Part shown: positions 15,001-30,000 of the stretch, one piece after another
How the letters are laid out: every line of letters starts with the position of its first letter
Position numbering within the stretch: the stretch's first letter is position 1
Source of the DNA: Notospermus geniculatus
Taxonomy: Eukaryota > Nemertea > Pilidiophora > Heteronemertea > Lineidae
Direction: 5' to 3'
Length of the DNA: 64,000 nucleotides
Assembly: GCA_002633025.1 (NCBI GenBank)
Contig: NMRB01000273.1
Location: 61,617-125,616, forward strand
Notes under the pieces: generated by a model
What the model saw: only the letters and a program-made list of their open reading frames with translations
Told to the model about the DNA's origin: nothing
The model's database searches: none
Made by a program: the position numbers and the translations under genes

Positions 15001-18000
15001 GATTGGAATGTACTTACGTAGTCTGGTGCTGAAGCCGTTGGGCATTCTGGTCTCCCAACCTCAGCCACTTGTACTTGTAGTATGTTGGTAGATGTGTGTG
15101 TGTGATTTTCAGCTACCGGTATGTTGCATGGACGTCACATTCTTGGTGGGCATTTGGACCGTTCTCTGCCTCAAAGGCAAGATCTCTATGTGGCCATGTT
15201 CCTCCCATTGCTATCAGCATCAGTCTCTCTGACATGTCTCGCCTGCAGGGTACTTTGACACTAACATGACAATCAGAGGGCTCACCTCTGGATGTCACTA
15301 AAATTGACTGGGTGGACATGATTGTGTAAAAAATGTGCCAGGAATGACATCCTGTCATGACAGGAGCGGAAATGACTGTTCTGACAAAGGGGAAGCATAG
15401 CATGCAGTCTGCTGATGGTTAGAAGTGTGAAAATTATTTTATACAAAGTGATAAGTGCAAATATTGTCTCCCAGATATGAAAAGTTCAGGGGACTCAGGG
15501 ACTTCTCGTCACCTGATATTTTGTCCCTGGCTTTTTATTTCTCGACTTTTTTTTAAGTGCGTGACTGAGGACATTACATGTATGTCCCCAGGGACTTCTC
15601 GTCTGGGTTGGTTAATTCCTGAGCAAAAATCACCTCGTCTCTCACCTCTCTACAGTTGCCATGGTAATTCCGAATGGATTTTCTGTCATGTTTTTCTTTT
15701 ACGATATGATTTTGATGTCTGATTTGTGGGCTGTCATGTAAACAGTGTGTTTTCTTGATTTATCAACCGGAAAGAGCAATGGCACAACTGTTGGGAGGGG
15801 AAAATTGTTGGTTTCTCGTGCAGAGAAGTTGGTTGTGTGACATTTGTGTTAGTGTGACTTTACACTGGCTGCTACATGTACTGAAGGTCAGCACTCCTCC
15901 GTGTGGGAGTTCTCATGCAAGTTGGCTTTCTATGGGCAACTCAGCCATAGAAATTTTATGGGCAATCATATGTGTCACAGGTCAAGGCATATTTAGGAAA
16001 CAAACAGTGGTGAATTGCACATCGAGAGCCAGCTTGCAGGAGAAAAGCTGTCAGTGGAGGAGGACCTTGTCATTAGTCAGTGAAGGAACCAGTGGACCAG
16101 AACTTTTTGGATCTCAGTGGTACGCATGACTTAGAAAACCAATTGTAGAGGAAAAAATAGTCACCTTCTGATAACACAAGCGTCCGATACCATCATCTTA
16201 ATCCACTACTTATCCAGCTGAAGTAAAAAGAAAAAAACATTCTTCCTCATCGATTGTTTGGAGAAAAAATGGGGCTCTATCATCCTCCCACAGCAGGGGT
16301 TTTTACCTCGCTTCTGTTCATCCGCTCATCATCATCATCATCAAATGTGTACTGTATGAGTACATGTACATGTATATGTATCCCTCGTAAAGGTTGTGGT
16401 ACAAATCTCCTCGAAACTCTCGAATTTTGCACACAAGCCCTGGAAAATAGATCGAATGTCGACGTCATCTTTTTGGACTATGCTAAGGCCTTTGACACTG
16501 TTCCACATGAACGACTACTAACCAAGCTTGCCAACCTCGGAGTAGACCAGCCCTTGTTAGGGTGGATAAGATCATTTTTGACTAACAGGCAACAATATGT
16601 GGCAGTAAACAGGTCTTCTTCCCAGATGTTACCAGTGGCCAGTGGTGTACCACAAGGGAGTGTCTTGGGACCGATTCTTTTCATCGTATTTATAAATGAC
16701 ATGCCAGGGGTGACTTCTTGCGAGACAAAACTTTTTGCTGATGATGCGAAGGCGTATGCTGTGGTAGATACCCCCTCTCAGGCGACATCACTCCAAGAGG
16801 ACCTAGCTGCACTTCAGACCTGGGCTACCAGTTGGCTGATGAAATTCAACATCCCTAAGTGTGGGTGTCTACATATTGGCACATCCTCNCTTTGCTATTT
16901 TTCAGGATCCAAGACAAATGATCTTCATGCAAGACCTCTCAGCCTCCTACTTGAACTAAATTACGTTAACATATTCAAATCTTCCATACATTTTCCAATC
17001 ATCTGTGTTTGATCCGACTATTGTTCTTATTCAGTGGTGCGACCTCGTAGCTTACATCTGTAAATCTTTTTGTGTTTCCGAGTGGTATGACTGAATTTAA
17101 TTTGTGTGATGGCGGATAATGACATTATACATTGTTCATGGATCGAGGACTGAGAACGAACGGTGAACTAAGCTGTAGACTTTGGGCATTCGTGTTTACT
17201 GTGTGGAACGGCGTAACCATAAACTGTTGTTGTTTACCGTTGGCGTCATTCGTGTACATATTGATTCTATTCTCAGGAGGAACAGAGCACAGTGTTATCT
17301 ATTTTACTCGGCACCGTTTTGGTCACAATTTGCAGAAAGTCCGTCCTTACCCGCACCTCATGCGTTACTTTTTGTATATATATTGCATAAGTTTTATGGC
17401 AAAGAGCCTGCAGGCTCAAGACGCCCATATGATGATGATGATGATGATGATGATGAAGATTAGCGAGACCAAAGCCCTGCTATGGGAGGGTGGGTTCTAT
17501 GGTCTTGGCATACGATCCTCCCTTTCTGGTCAATGTGCCATATGCTGTTGTTTTTCATTGCAGAGGGCAGCGACCGCTGATGAAATCTTCCATGACACAG
17601 CAGGATGGAAATCTCTGGAGACGTGGATGAAGTAAGTGTGCACTTTAATACAACTGGTCACAGAACTCCTGTTGATTAAAAATTGATAATCTTGGTTATT
17701 CTCCATACCGGTAAATATTTTGGTTGCCGTTAGAAAGTATGTGTTTAGGCTGAACATTAAACCCAAATGCATTCTTGCTTATAAATTTTTTAGGGTTTTC
17801 CAGATGGATATGAAGTATTCAGTGATTGCCTCGAAATCTGTTGCTGGAAAAAAAGATATGTTTAATCAGCTTCCAACTTATTGGCTTTCCTCCTGTTTAA
17901 GCTTCTGTAATTCCTGTCGAGTCAGGAAGCAAGTTTTTGCCCTCAGCGGCATTTGTGTGGAAATGTTTCTGAACGTGGCACTGATCAGGCTCAGCGATTC

Positions 18001-21000
18001 CCCGATGGGAGCATACCTCTGTCAGTGTTCGTAATAATCCTCTTCAGTCAAGGTGCACTCTGCATCTGACAGGTTTCGGTTAAAAAAGAATTATTGATGA
18101 AAGGCTGAGAATCCTAGTAAATATCCCTGATGTTTGAAACTATCTTGCATACAGCAGATCTTCAGTTTGGCATCTTAATGGGGCCAATAGATGCAGCTCC
18201 CAGAAGACATTTTGACTTGGCTATTCTACCAAGATGGTTTGAGGATCTGACTGTGACAAACATGGCAGAGAAAAATACACTACTGTGTGTCAACATTTGG
18301 GCCAAAATTCATTTCTCAGTTGCTGGCACCACCTGTGATGTCGTTGCTGTACTAAGAATAGCCTAATAGCAAGCTGCCTCTAGGGTCCCGTTAAGGTGAT
18401 CCTCACTTGAGAGTTTTCTTGTGCAAGTTGGCTTTCTATGGGCAACTTAGCCATAGAAAACTATGGGCATGTCACTGGTCAAGGTGTAAACCATAAGGAA
18501 ACCAAGAATGGTGATTAACCCATTGAGAGCCAACATGCCCGAGAAAACTCTCATGTGGAGGAGTGCCTAAATCACACCTGTTACTCAGTTGTGTCTGTTC
18601 AGCCATGCATGGATTCAGTTTAACCCTTGGGTTGCCTCGTCCTTTAACCGCTATCTTTGCAGGTGTCTCCAGTTTGTTGTGGAAGGATGCCGACAGGGCT
18701 TCAATCGCCACATCGACCAAGATCTCCTTGATCTCATCTTCTCAACTTTGGCCCACACCAACCGATTTGTCCGTGAAACAGGTTTCCAGGTGTGTGGAGC
18801 CATAGTGGGCTGTGCTGCTGAAAATGGTGAGTAGTGTCTTCGTTTCCTGTTTTGTACATTTCAAAGCTCAGTTAGCCTATCTTCATGATCATTCTCCCAC
18901 AGCAGGGCTTGGTCTCGCTCCATTTCAAACACCCGCACACCAAGTTTGTGAGTGGATGTAAAACCCCTGCTGTGGGAGGATGGTCATCATTGACAGCTCA
19001 AGAATGTGACGCCGACGTTTTTCTCTTTCAGAGGAGGGATCCATTCTGAAAGAAGACAATGAAGTTTATCGTCATGGTGAGAAGTTTTCTGCTGAGTTGG
19101 CTAAAGGTCTTTCTGATAACTGGAGTCAGGTAAGAAGATCTTCCTATGTCATTTCTCAGACTGGTGTAATCAAAATCATGCATCCTCCCACAGCAGGGAT
19201 TTTTACTTGCTCCTCATCGTCCACTCATACTTTGTGTGCGAGCGTATGAAGAGGAGTGAGATCAAAGCCCTGCTATGGGAGGATGAAATCGTTTGATATT
19301 TCCCTGAAGAATACTTGTCGATTTCGGATAGATCTCCTCTTGTCTGTGATGTGAAATGCCCCTCTTGGCTACATAATTGAAGAGAGACCCCAGCGAGAAT
19401 TCAGCACCAGCATCTTACTAATTACATCTTGCTGATCAGCTTATCTCTGCCAGCCATCTTCAAAGACTGATTGATACCGGAGACTGACAAATCCAGGCCA
19501 GTCTCAATACAATGTGATATATGAATACATTGTATATTTCTTGTGCAATTAATGAGGCTTATTCAGCTGAGAGAAATCTGAATCGAGTACTTTAACAGTG
19601 ATACCTCTTTGTTTAGGACACCTTTGTGACTGAGAGATGCTGTTGTTAAGAGTTGTCTTGATGGCAGAGATCAAAATGTATAGAAATTACCAATTTGGGA
19701 CTGAATATTTGTGAGGCTACATAGGAAAACCCGTCGGATGTTGCAATTGAAGAAAGTGTTAATGGCCTTGGTGAACCCGCACATTTCAATGGCTGAAATG
19801 AATTTCATAACAGGTAAACAGTAGCAGATTAACGCAGATAGTCTGCCAGCCTTTGCTGATCATTCAGCGACATCCAACAGGTTGTCCTACGCCACTTCAC
19901 ATTTGTGTCCTCTTGAATAGAGGTGTCCTCTTATGAACAGAGAACATTGAACAGTGAACATTGTTTTCACATCCTTGTCTTTGGTTGGGGCAGTCTGTGA
20001 TTCTTTTGTCTGAAAAAGTAAACGGGTGAGAAATAAATAGAGAGATTGTATTGTATTAGATTTTTCCATCAGGGCTGCAGCCATAGCAATTTTGGCTCTG
20101 GTAACTACGGAGGAGGCCATCTCAAGCTACTGATGTTCCTCACTTGAATGGGGTCTTTTACTTGCCCTTGCAAAAGCACAAGGTACAAGGCACCACGGCT
20201 TACTGTCCCATGTGACGGAGTGAAGAGCCATAGGCCTAGGATTCACAAACCCGGGACCTACAGCAGATGTGATAAAAAAGAGAGGCGTGATAAAATAGAG
20301 AGATAACAGAGTGATGCATGTAGAAAGATAAAGAGATAGAGAGCAATAATTGAGAGAGAGAGAAAAAAATATAAAGATGACTTAGAGATAATATGCAGAG
20401 ATTCCATGTCATCTGCAAACATTGGTCCCTGTCTGCTTAACTTTTGCTGAGAATTTAAGACGTACAGCTCTGCTGTATATTCAGGTACATGTATTGCATT
20501 TTGAGCCGGGTTCAGAGACACAAACTGCCAGCAATCTATTGATTCGATTATAAGCAGCCAGGGTAATACAGGGCTCGGTGAAGCCAGACAATGGAGGCTA
20601 TTCATGTGGAGATCCTTTGAAGATATCCGTTTTGCCAGCCTTGGGGCCATGTCGCTTTCACTGAAACTCACGACTGTTTTGACCCTGGACGTGGAAGCCA
20701 ATGAAGTTTCTATCATGAAATCTAATTGGTCAGTCTGACACAAAGTTTAATTTCTTCAAGAAAATGTTGATTTGGGTTCTCAAAGGTCGTCTAAGTTGTG
20801 AAAAACCAATCAGGTCGCCAGAAACTGAAAGATCTTATTGAATGCTTTGCAGTTGGTAACCATGTTCAGAGTTTTGGGTAATTTGATTTCTTTCCTATCT
20901 CTATGGTTACGGCCCATTTCGCCTACTCCTATTTTGCCTAAACCCATTTCGCCTACAAAATACATGTGAGTTTTCTTTGGCCAGTTGACTCTCAATGGGT

Positions 21001-24000
21001 GATTCACGATTGTTGGTTTCCTCATGACAAATGCCGAGACCAGTGACACAAATGACTGCCCATACTTGTCTATGGTCGAGTTGCCCATAGAGAGCCAACT
21101 TGTGAAAGAAAACTTGCATATGTGGAGCAGCACCTGTAGTCTGTGGAGGGTCTCCAAAAGGGCATTTACAGGAAGACACGATGAACTTCCCTCTTAAGGG
21201 ACATAATGTCAAATCCAGAGAAGGGGTTACTGTTTCATTTGCCTGTGATCAGGATCAAGTCCTAATGAAGGAGGGCCTAGGGGATGTCGTTACAGGGATT
21301 TTACTGTTGCACCTTTGATGTTGAGAACACAGCTAGCAGACATCCATGGAGAATCTTCCGAGTATTGATCGTCAATGAAGACCCTCTCCAGACATCAATC
21401 TTTAAAACGTTATTACAATTGTCCCTTTCAGGTTCGATTAGCAGCGTCTGTTGCCACGAGGATGTTTTTACAGAGTTTGCCTGATGATGGATCAAGAGAA
21501 AAGTTCTATCCAGACCTGCTGCCAAGGATGTGCCTCAACAGGTAGGGAACACTTAAAACCCTTTTACAACTAAAGGTATTTGGAGATAATTCCAGAAAAT
21601 GCTTCTACTTTTTATCATGGCCACTGATTATTACTGGTAACTCAAGATGCAAACCCATGGCCTCCAGAGGCGACAGGATCCAGCACTTCCGTTGTGCCTC
21701 TCCAACAGCCCTGTCAGACGTGTGGGAACCATATCACCTGCCTTTGCACTTATCGCCCCACTGCACACAACTGTAAATCTACCTATAGATCAGTTACTCC
21801 TTAGTCCTAATGGACATCTCTCAACCTTTGAAGCACTAGAATGTTTCCGGGTCTCCTAATCTTACATATTGGCCTTTCCTCTGATCGTTCTTTTACTTCC
21901 TGAAACTGTGTGAGATGTTTCCTATTCCTGATCATAGCATCAGTCTAATGAGAGTATCAGCCTGGAGTTTATGTCAACAGCCTGGAGTGTGTTCCCGTGA
22001 CAGGTGTTCTGTCATCAATTGGCATGATTGGTAATGCCATATTACGCTTACAATCTTGATTTCTTGTCATGGTGGTTTAGGACGCACATCAGAATTTCTG
22101 TTTCTTGGGATAGATGCCATCGCTTTTCAAGATATTTTTGATCAAGTTCAGGTGATTCATATGTGTGTTGGTCTCCAAGTCTTTATTTTCCACTTGAGTA
22201 TTTGTGATGTTCTCAAGGCAAAGCAGGCGCTTGCTGCAAATGGTCATCATTGGTTGTCAGTCCATTTGACTGTTATCATTTCGGTCCACCAAGATTGTAA
22301 ACCCACAGAAGTGTTCATTTCAGCTTGTTGTGTTGTTAAGCCTTTCACCCTTTCCAATATTGCTGTGAATGACTATTTCTGCATGAGTGGGCTCATGACT
22401 TGGAGTGGTTCAGGATATTCCACAGTCCGACATCAGGGGTTTTAACCTCATTCCTCTTCATCCACTCGCACAAACATTCGAGGAAAAACCCCTGATGAAG
22501 AGATGGAGTGTGCAGTTCATTTGCTGAAAACAAGTATCGGGGCTTATCAATTGGGCTTCTCCTTCAGATACTATGTTGCAGAAGGAGTACGGATTTACTC
22601 TCAAGAGACATGGCGACAGATCACCGGTGGTGAGGGAAGACATTTAGTAGAACAGCATATTGATTCTGTGGTAAGGAGTCTCAGTATCATCGCTATCGTC
22701 TCTCATTTCCCTCATTTCCTCATTCTTAAGGTCACAGATGATAAATGTATTGATACAAAATCCTCATGCTCGTATGAGCTGATCATTCATCTGAAAATAC
22801 ATATTATGGGTCACAGATCATATGGCCAGGAGCGGTAATTATTCAAAAAGTGCAGCGCCTTGTACATTTCTTGTAGACTAGACGATTCTTGAATTAGCAT
22901 GAGCCATGCACTGCCGCTGAAGCTGAAATCTCAACAAGAACCTTGATCTGAAAACAGGTGACATGACGCAATCCATGATTCAGCTACACTTGACTCCAAT
23001 GCAGTCTTCGAAGTCACTGTCTTCGGGTTGTCTGTGTTACGTCATTCAGTTTCAGACCGAGGATCTGCTGCGATTTCAGTGGAAGTGCACAGGTTTATGT
23101 CGTTGATGTTAATTTGAGATTCATCTATCAGACAGGATGAGGCAAAAATTCTTTCACATGATCCATCCATTAATCAATTTAATTTAGACGGAAAATAAGT
23201 GATATCGGAAAATTCCATCATTTCAAATGCTATTCATTTCATTTCTTCCACAAATGATCAATAAATCTAATTCCTGTCATTCTAGGTTTCCTATTACATT
23301 TCGCAGACAGAGGCAGATAACCACGCTGTCAGGGAAGCTGCGTGTGCGTGTATCGCAGAGTTAGGATCTAAGGTAAATGATTAATTCATTAACTGATGGT
23401 CCATGCTGTTTACATCGCCAGATCTGGGGGGGGGGGGGGGNNNNNNNNNNNNNNNNNNNNNNNNNNNNNNNNNNNNNNNNNNNNNNNNNNNNNNNNNNNN
23501 NNNNNNNNNNNNNNNNNNNNNNCTTAATGAAGAAGTTCAGATATTATAGGCAAAGGCAGCTTACTCAAGAGCTGTGAATCCCTACTCAATATTACTTTTG
23601 TTTTAGATTGGTGGTGATATTGTTTGCCCCCATGTGTCTTCCTTGTTAGATGCACTGATTATTTGTTTCAAAGATGACAGTTGGCCTGTCCGAGATGGTA
23701 AGTATTAAGACCAATCCTTTCTCACTTCTTTTGCTTTTATCTTTGTGTACAATGCTGTTAAGTATATTGCTCTGATAATGGCATCTTCTCTTGATTTCCT
23801 TCAGCATCCTGTGTGGCTTGTGGAAACTTCATCCTGTGTTTTCCAGAGGAGGCTCAGTAAGTCGTCACGATCTTCAGTCTTATCAGTGGACAACAAAGAA
23901 GAAGGCCTGATCACGATGTGGTCCCAGACAAAATGATGTTTGTCCTATTTGTTGGTAGAGTCGAATCTATCCCATTATGGACTTCCTCTGTAAAGAACAC

Positions 24001-27000
24001 CGAAGTCCAATCAAAAATTGGTAATTTCTGTTCATTTCCATATCTGTAATCAGGACACCTCTCAAATAAGGACATCATGTATCAGTTCCATCTGATTGTT
24101 GTGATATAAAAATATTTGTCATATTTCCATCTCAGGGGTATGATGGATACCATGTACCCACTCTTCTTTGAGAACCTCCAAGATAACATTCCCTCAGTCC
24201 GACAAGGTGGTGCTGTGGCGTTGGCAAATGTATGCAAAGCATATGGTAAGTCACTTTCAGAAATGTGATCACATAGGTTAAGGACTGTCTAATAGGTTGA
24301 ATCTGTGCATCTAACAAGTCGTTTCAGATTGTAAAGTTCCACTTGAAAAAGACCCCGGTTGGGGTCGAAAATTCGTGAATTCTGGAGATTGACTTCTTGC
24401 TTATTATCATTTTGTGTGTCTATTTTGTGCTATTCTGTATCTTGTGCATCTAACAAGGGTATTCCAACCTGGAGGTATTGTCGGATGGCAGTCTTTCACT
24501 TTCAAATCCTCCAAACATGGCCTTATCTTTGTGCTTTTAGGCTCAGAAGCAGACTGTCATGTTTTTCTTTTACGATATGATTTTGATGTCTGATTTGTGG
24601 GCTGTCATGTAAACAGTGTGTTTTCTTGATTTATCAACCGGAAAGTGCAATGGCACAACCGTTGGGAGGGGAAAATTGTTGGTTTCTCGTGCAGAGAAGT
24701 TGGTTGTGTGACATTTGTGTTAGTGTGACTTTACACTGGCTGCTACATGTACTGAAGGTCAGCACTCCTCCGTGTGGGAGAACTTTCTCATGCAAGTTGG
24801 CTTTCTATGGGCAACTCAGCCATAGAAATTTTATGGGCAATCATATGTGTCACAGGTCAAGGCATATTTAGGAAACAAATAGTGGTGAATTGCACATCGA
24901 GAGCCAGCTTACAGGAGAAAAGCTCTCAGTGGAGGAGGACCTTATCATTAGTCAGTGAAGGAACCAGTGGACCAGAACTTTTCGGATCTCAGTGGTACGC
25001 ATGACTTAGAAAACCAATTGTAGAGGAAAAAATAGTCACCTTCTGATAACAGAAGCGTCCGATACCATCATCTTATCCACTACTTATCCAGCTGAAGTAA
25101 AAAGAAAAAAACATTCTTCCTCATCGATTGTTTGGCGAAAAAATGGGGCTCTATCATCCTCCCACAGCAGGGGTTTTTACCTCGCTTCTGTTCATCCACT
25201 CATCATCATCATCATCAAATGTATACTGTATGAGTACATGTATATGAAGATTAGCGAGACCAAAGCCCTGCTATGGGAGGGTGAGTTCTATGGTCTTGGC
25301 ATACGATCCTCCCTTTCTGGTCAATGTGCCATATGCTGTTGTTTTTCATTGCAGAGGGCAGCAACCGCTGATGAAATCTTCCATGACACAGCTGGATGGA
25401 AATCTCTGGAGACGTGGATGAAGTAAGTGTGCACTTTAATACAACTGGTCACAGAACTCCTGTTGATTAAAAAACTGATAATCTTGGTTATTCTCCATAA
25501 ATATTTTGGTTGCCGTTAGAAAGTATATGATCAGGCTGAACACTGAACCCAAATGTGTCCTTGCGTATAAATTTTTTAGGTTTTCCAGATGGATATGAAG
25601 TATTCAGTGATTGCCTCGAAATCTGTTGCTGAAAAAATGTAGATCTGTTTAATCAGCTTCCAACTTATTGGCTTTCCTCCTGTTTAAGCTTCTGTAATTC
25701 CTGTCGAGTCAGGAAGGACGTTTTTGCCCTCAGCGGCATTTGTGTGGAAATGTTTCTGAACGTGGCACTGATCAGGCTCAGCGATTCCCCGATGGGAGCA
25801 TACCTCTGTCAGTGTTCGTAATAATCCTCTTCAGTCAAGGTGCACTCTGCATCTGACAGGTTTCGGTTAAAAGAATTATTGATGAAAGGCTGAGAATCCT
25901 AGTAAATATCCCTGATGTTTGAAACTATCTTGCATACAGCAGATCTTCAGTTTGGCATCATAGATGCAGCTCCCAAAAGACATTTTGACATGGCTATTCT
26001 ACCAAGATTCTTTGAGGATCTGACTGTGACAAACATTGCAGAGAAAAATGCACTACTGTGTGTCAACATTTGGGCCAAAATTCATTTCTCAGTTGCTGGC
26101 ACCACCTGTGATGTCGTTGCTGTACTAACAATAGCCTAATAGCAAGCTGCCTCTAGGGTCCCGTTTAGGTGATCCTCACTTGAGAGTTTTCTTGTGCAAG
26201 TTGGCTTTCTATGGGCAACTTAGCCATAGAAAACTATGGGCATGTCACTGGTCAAGGGGTAAACCATAAGGAAACCAAGAATGGTGATTAACCCATTGAG
26301 AGCAAACTTGCCCGAGAAAACTCTCATGTGGTGGAGGAGTGCCTAAATCACACCTGTTACTCAGTTGTGTCTGTTCAGCCACCCATGGATTCAGTTTAAC
26401 CCTTGGGTTGCCTCGTCCTTTAACCGCTGTCTTTGCAGGTGTCTCCAGTTTGTTGTGGAAGGATGCCGACAGGGCTTCAATCGCCACATCGACCAGGATC
26501 TCCTCGATCTCATCTTCTCAACTTTAGCCCACACCAACCGCTTTGTCCGTGAAACAGGTTTCCAGGTGTGTGGAGCCATAGTGGGCTGTGCTGCTGAAAA
26601 TGGTGAGAAGTGTCTTCGTTTCCTGTTTTGTACATTTCAAAGCTCAGTTAGCCTATCTTCATGATCATTCTCCCACAGCAGGGCTTGGTCTCGCTCCATT
26701 TCAAACACCCGCACACCAAGTTTGTGAGTTGATGTAAAACCCCTGCTGTGGGAGGATGGTCATCATTGACAGCTCAAGAATGTGACGCCGACGTTTTTCT
26801 CTTTCAGAGGAGGGATCCATTCTGAAAGAAGACAATGAAGTTTATCGTCATGGGGAGAAGTTTTCTGCTGAGTTGGCTAAAGGTCTTTCTGATAACTGGA
26901 GTCAGGTAAGAAGATCTTCCTATGTCAATTCTCAGACTGGTGTAATCAAAATCATGCATCCTCCCACAGCAGGGATTTTTACTAGCTCCTCATCGTCCAC

Positions 27001-30000
27001 TCATACTTTGTGTGCGAGCATATGAAGAGGAGTGAGATCAAAGCCCTGCTATGGGAGGATGAAATCGTTTGATATTTCCCTGAAGAATACTTGTCGATTT
27101 CGGATAGATCTCCTCTTGTCTGTGATGCGAAATACCCCTCTTGGCTATATAATTGAAGAGAGAAACACCCCAGCGAGAATTCAGCACTAGCATCTTACTA
27201 ATTACATCTTCCCCATCAGCTTATCTCTGCCAGCCATCTTCAAAGACTGATTGATACCGGAGACTGACAAATCCAGGCCAGTCTCAATACAATGTGATAT
27301 ATGAATGCGTTGTATATTTCTTGTGCAATTAATGAGGCTTATTCAGCTGAGAGAAATCTGAATCGAGTACTTTAACAGTGATACCTCTTTGTTTAGGACA
27401 CCTTTGTGACTGAGAGATGCTGTTGTTAAGAGTTGTCTTGATGGCAGAGATCAAAATGTATAGAAATTACCAATTTGCGACTGAATATTTGTGACGTTAC
27501 ATAGGAAAACCCTTCGGATGTTGCATTTGAGGAAAGTGTTAATGGCCTTGGTGAACCCGCACATTTCAATGGCTGAAATGAATTTCGTAACAGGTAAACA
27601 GTAGCAGATTAACGCAGATAGTCTGCCAGCCCTTGTTGATCATTCAGCGACATCCAACAGGTTGTCCTACGCCACTTCACATTTATGTCCTCTTGAATAG
27701 AGGTGTCCTCCTATGAACAGAGATATTGTACCAAACAGTGAACATTGTTTTCACATCCTTGTCTTTGGTTGGGGCAGTGATTCTTTTGTCTGAAAAAGTA
27801 AAAGGGTGAGAAATAAATAGAGAGATTGTATTGTATTAGATTTTTCCATCAGGGCTGAAGCCATAGCAATTTTGGCTCTGGTAACTACGGAGGAGGCCAT
27901 CTCAAGCTACTGATGTTCCTCACTTGAATGGGGTCTTTTACTTGCCCTTGCAAAAGCACAAGGTACAAGGCACCACGGCTTACTGTCCCATGTGACGGAC
28001 TGAAGAGCCATAGGCCTAGGATTCACAAACCCGGGACCTGCAGCAGATGTGATAAAAAAGAGAGGCGTGATAAAATAGAGAGATAACAGAGTGATGCATG
28101 TAGAAAGATAAAGAGATAGAGCAATAATTGAGAGAGAGAGAAAAAAAATATAAAGATGACTTAGAGATAATATGCAGAGATTCCATGTCATCTGCAAACA
28201 TTGGTCCCTGTCTGCTTAACTTTTGCTGAGAATGTAAGACGTACAGCTCTGCTGTATTCAGGTAATGCATTTTGAGCCAGGTTCAGAGACACAAACTGCC
28301 AGCAATCTATTGATTCGATTATAAGCAGCCAGGGTAATACAGGGCTCGGTGAAGCCAGACAATGGAGGCTATTCATGTGGAAATCCTTTGAAGATATCCG
28401 TTTTGCCAGCCTTGGGGCCATGTCGCTTTCACTGAAACCCACGACTGTTTTGACCCTGGACCCGACGTGGAAGCCAATGAAGTTTCTATCATGAAATCTA
28501 ATTGGTCAGTCTGACACAAAGTTTAATTTCTTCAAGAAAATGTTGATTTGGGTTCTCAAAGGTCGTCTAAGTTGTGAAAACCCAATCAGGTCGCCAGAAA
28601 CTGAAAGATCTTATTGAATGCTTTGCTGTTGGTAACCATGTTCAGAGTTTTGGGTAATTTGATTTCTTTCGTATCTCTATGGTTACGGCCCATTTCGCCT
28701 ACTCCTATTTTGCCTAAACCCATTTCGCCTACAAAATACATGTGAGTTTTCTTTTGCCAGTTGACTCTCAATGGGTGATTCACGATTGTTGGTTTCCTCA
28801 TGACAGATGCTGAGACCAGTGACACAAATGACTGCCCATACTTGTCTATGGTCGAGTTGCCCATAGAGAGCCAACTTGTGCAAGAAAACTTGCATATGTG
28901 GAGCAGCACCTGTAGTCTGTGGAGGGTCTCCAAAAGGGCATTTTCAGGAAGACACAATGAACTTCCCTCTTAAGGGACATAACGTCAAATCCAGAGAAGG
29001 GGTTACTGTTCCATTTGCCTGTGATCAGGATCAAGTCCTAATGAAGGAGGGCCTAGAGGATGTCGTTACAGGGATTTTACTGTTGCACCTTTGATGTTGA
29101 GAACACAGCTAGCAGACATCCATGGAGAATCTTCCGAGTATTGATCGTCAATGAAGACCCTCTCCAGACATCAATCTTTAAAACGTCATTACAATTGTCC
29201 CTTTCAGGTTCGATTAGCAGCGTCTGTTGCCACGAGGATGTTTTTACAGAGTTTGCCTGATGATGGATCAAGAGAAAAGTTCTATCCAGACCTGCTGCCA
29301 AGGATGTGCCTCAACAGGTAGGGAACACTTTAACCCTTTTACAACTAAAGGTATTTGGCGATAATTCCAGAAAATGGTTCTACTTTTTATCATGGCCACT
29401 GATTATTAACTCAAGATGCAAACCCATGGCCTCCAGAGGCGACAGGATCCAGCACTTCCGTTGTGCCTCTCCAACAGCCCTGTCAGACATGTCAGAACCT
29501 TATCACCTGCCTTTGCACTTATCGCCCCACTGCACACAACTGTAAATCTACCTAACACATAGATCAGTTACTCTCCTTAGTCCTAATGGGCATCTCTCAA
29601 CCCTTGAAGTACAAGAACATTTCCTGGCCTCCTAATCTTACATATTGCCCTTTCCTCTGATCGTTCTTTTACTTCCTGAAACTGTGTGAGATGTTTCCTA
29701 TTCCTGATCATAGCATCAGTCTAATGAGAGTATCAGCCTGGAGTTTGTGTCAACAGCCTGGAGTGTGTTCCCGTGACAGGTGTTCTGTCATCAATTGGCA
29801 TGATTGGTAATGCCATATTACGCTTACAATCTTGATTTCTTGTCATGGTGGTTTAGGATGCACATCAGAATTTCTGTTTCTTGGGATAGATGCCGTCGCT
29901 TTTCAAGATATTTTTTGATCAAGTTCAGGTGATTCATAATGTATGTTGGTCTCCAAGTCTTTATTTTCCACTTGGCTATTTGTGATGTTCTCGAGGAAAA

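Larger units (their letters stand above)
15683..24552. repeat. Copy 1 of an 8.9-kb tandem duplication carrying nine HEAT-gene exons
   Basis: The block starts at CTGTCATGTTTTTC (15683) and ends after the first 12 bases of the exon that is complete at 33337. At 24552 the sequence passes directly, without n, into the second copy. Copy 1 carries a LINE fragment (16375-17455) and an 82-N gap, and lacks two transposons present in copy 2. Intron differences are small indels and substitutions. The exon differences I compared are synonymous. Confidence 0.85.

Noticed and set aside
16254-17012. A complete reverse transcriptase gene
   Set aside because: Only the central RT motifs are present; the 5' part is missing and an n at 16889 interrupts it, so it is a LINE fragment.
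20230-20420. Minus-strand hydrophobic ORFs (LSLS/YIFFSLS type)
   Set aside because: They derive from an AGAGAT/GAGAGA simple-sequence stretch in an intron and are repeated in the duplicated block with indels that change the frame.
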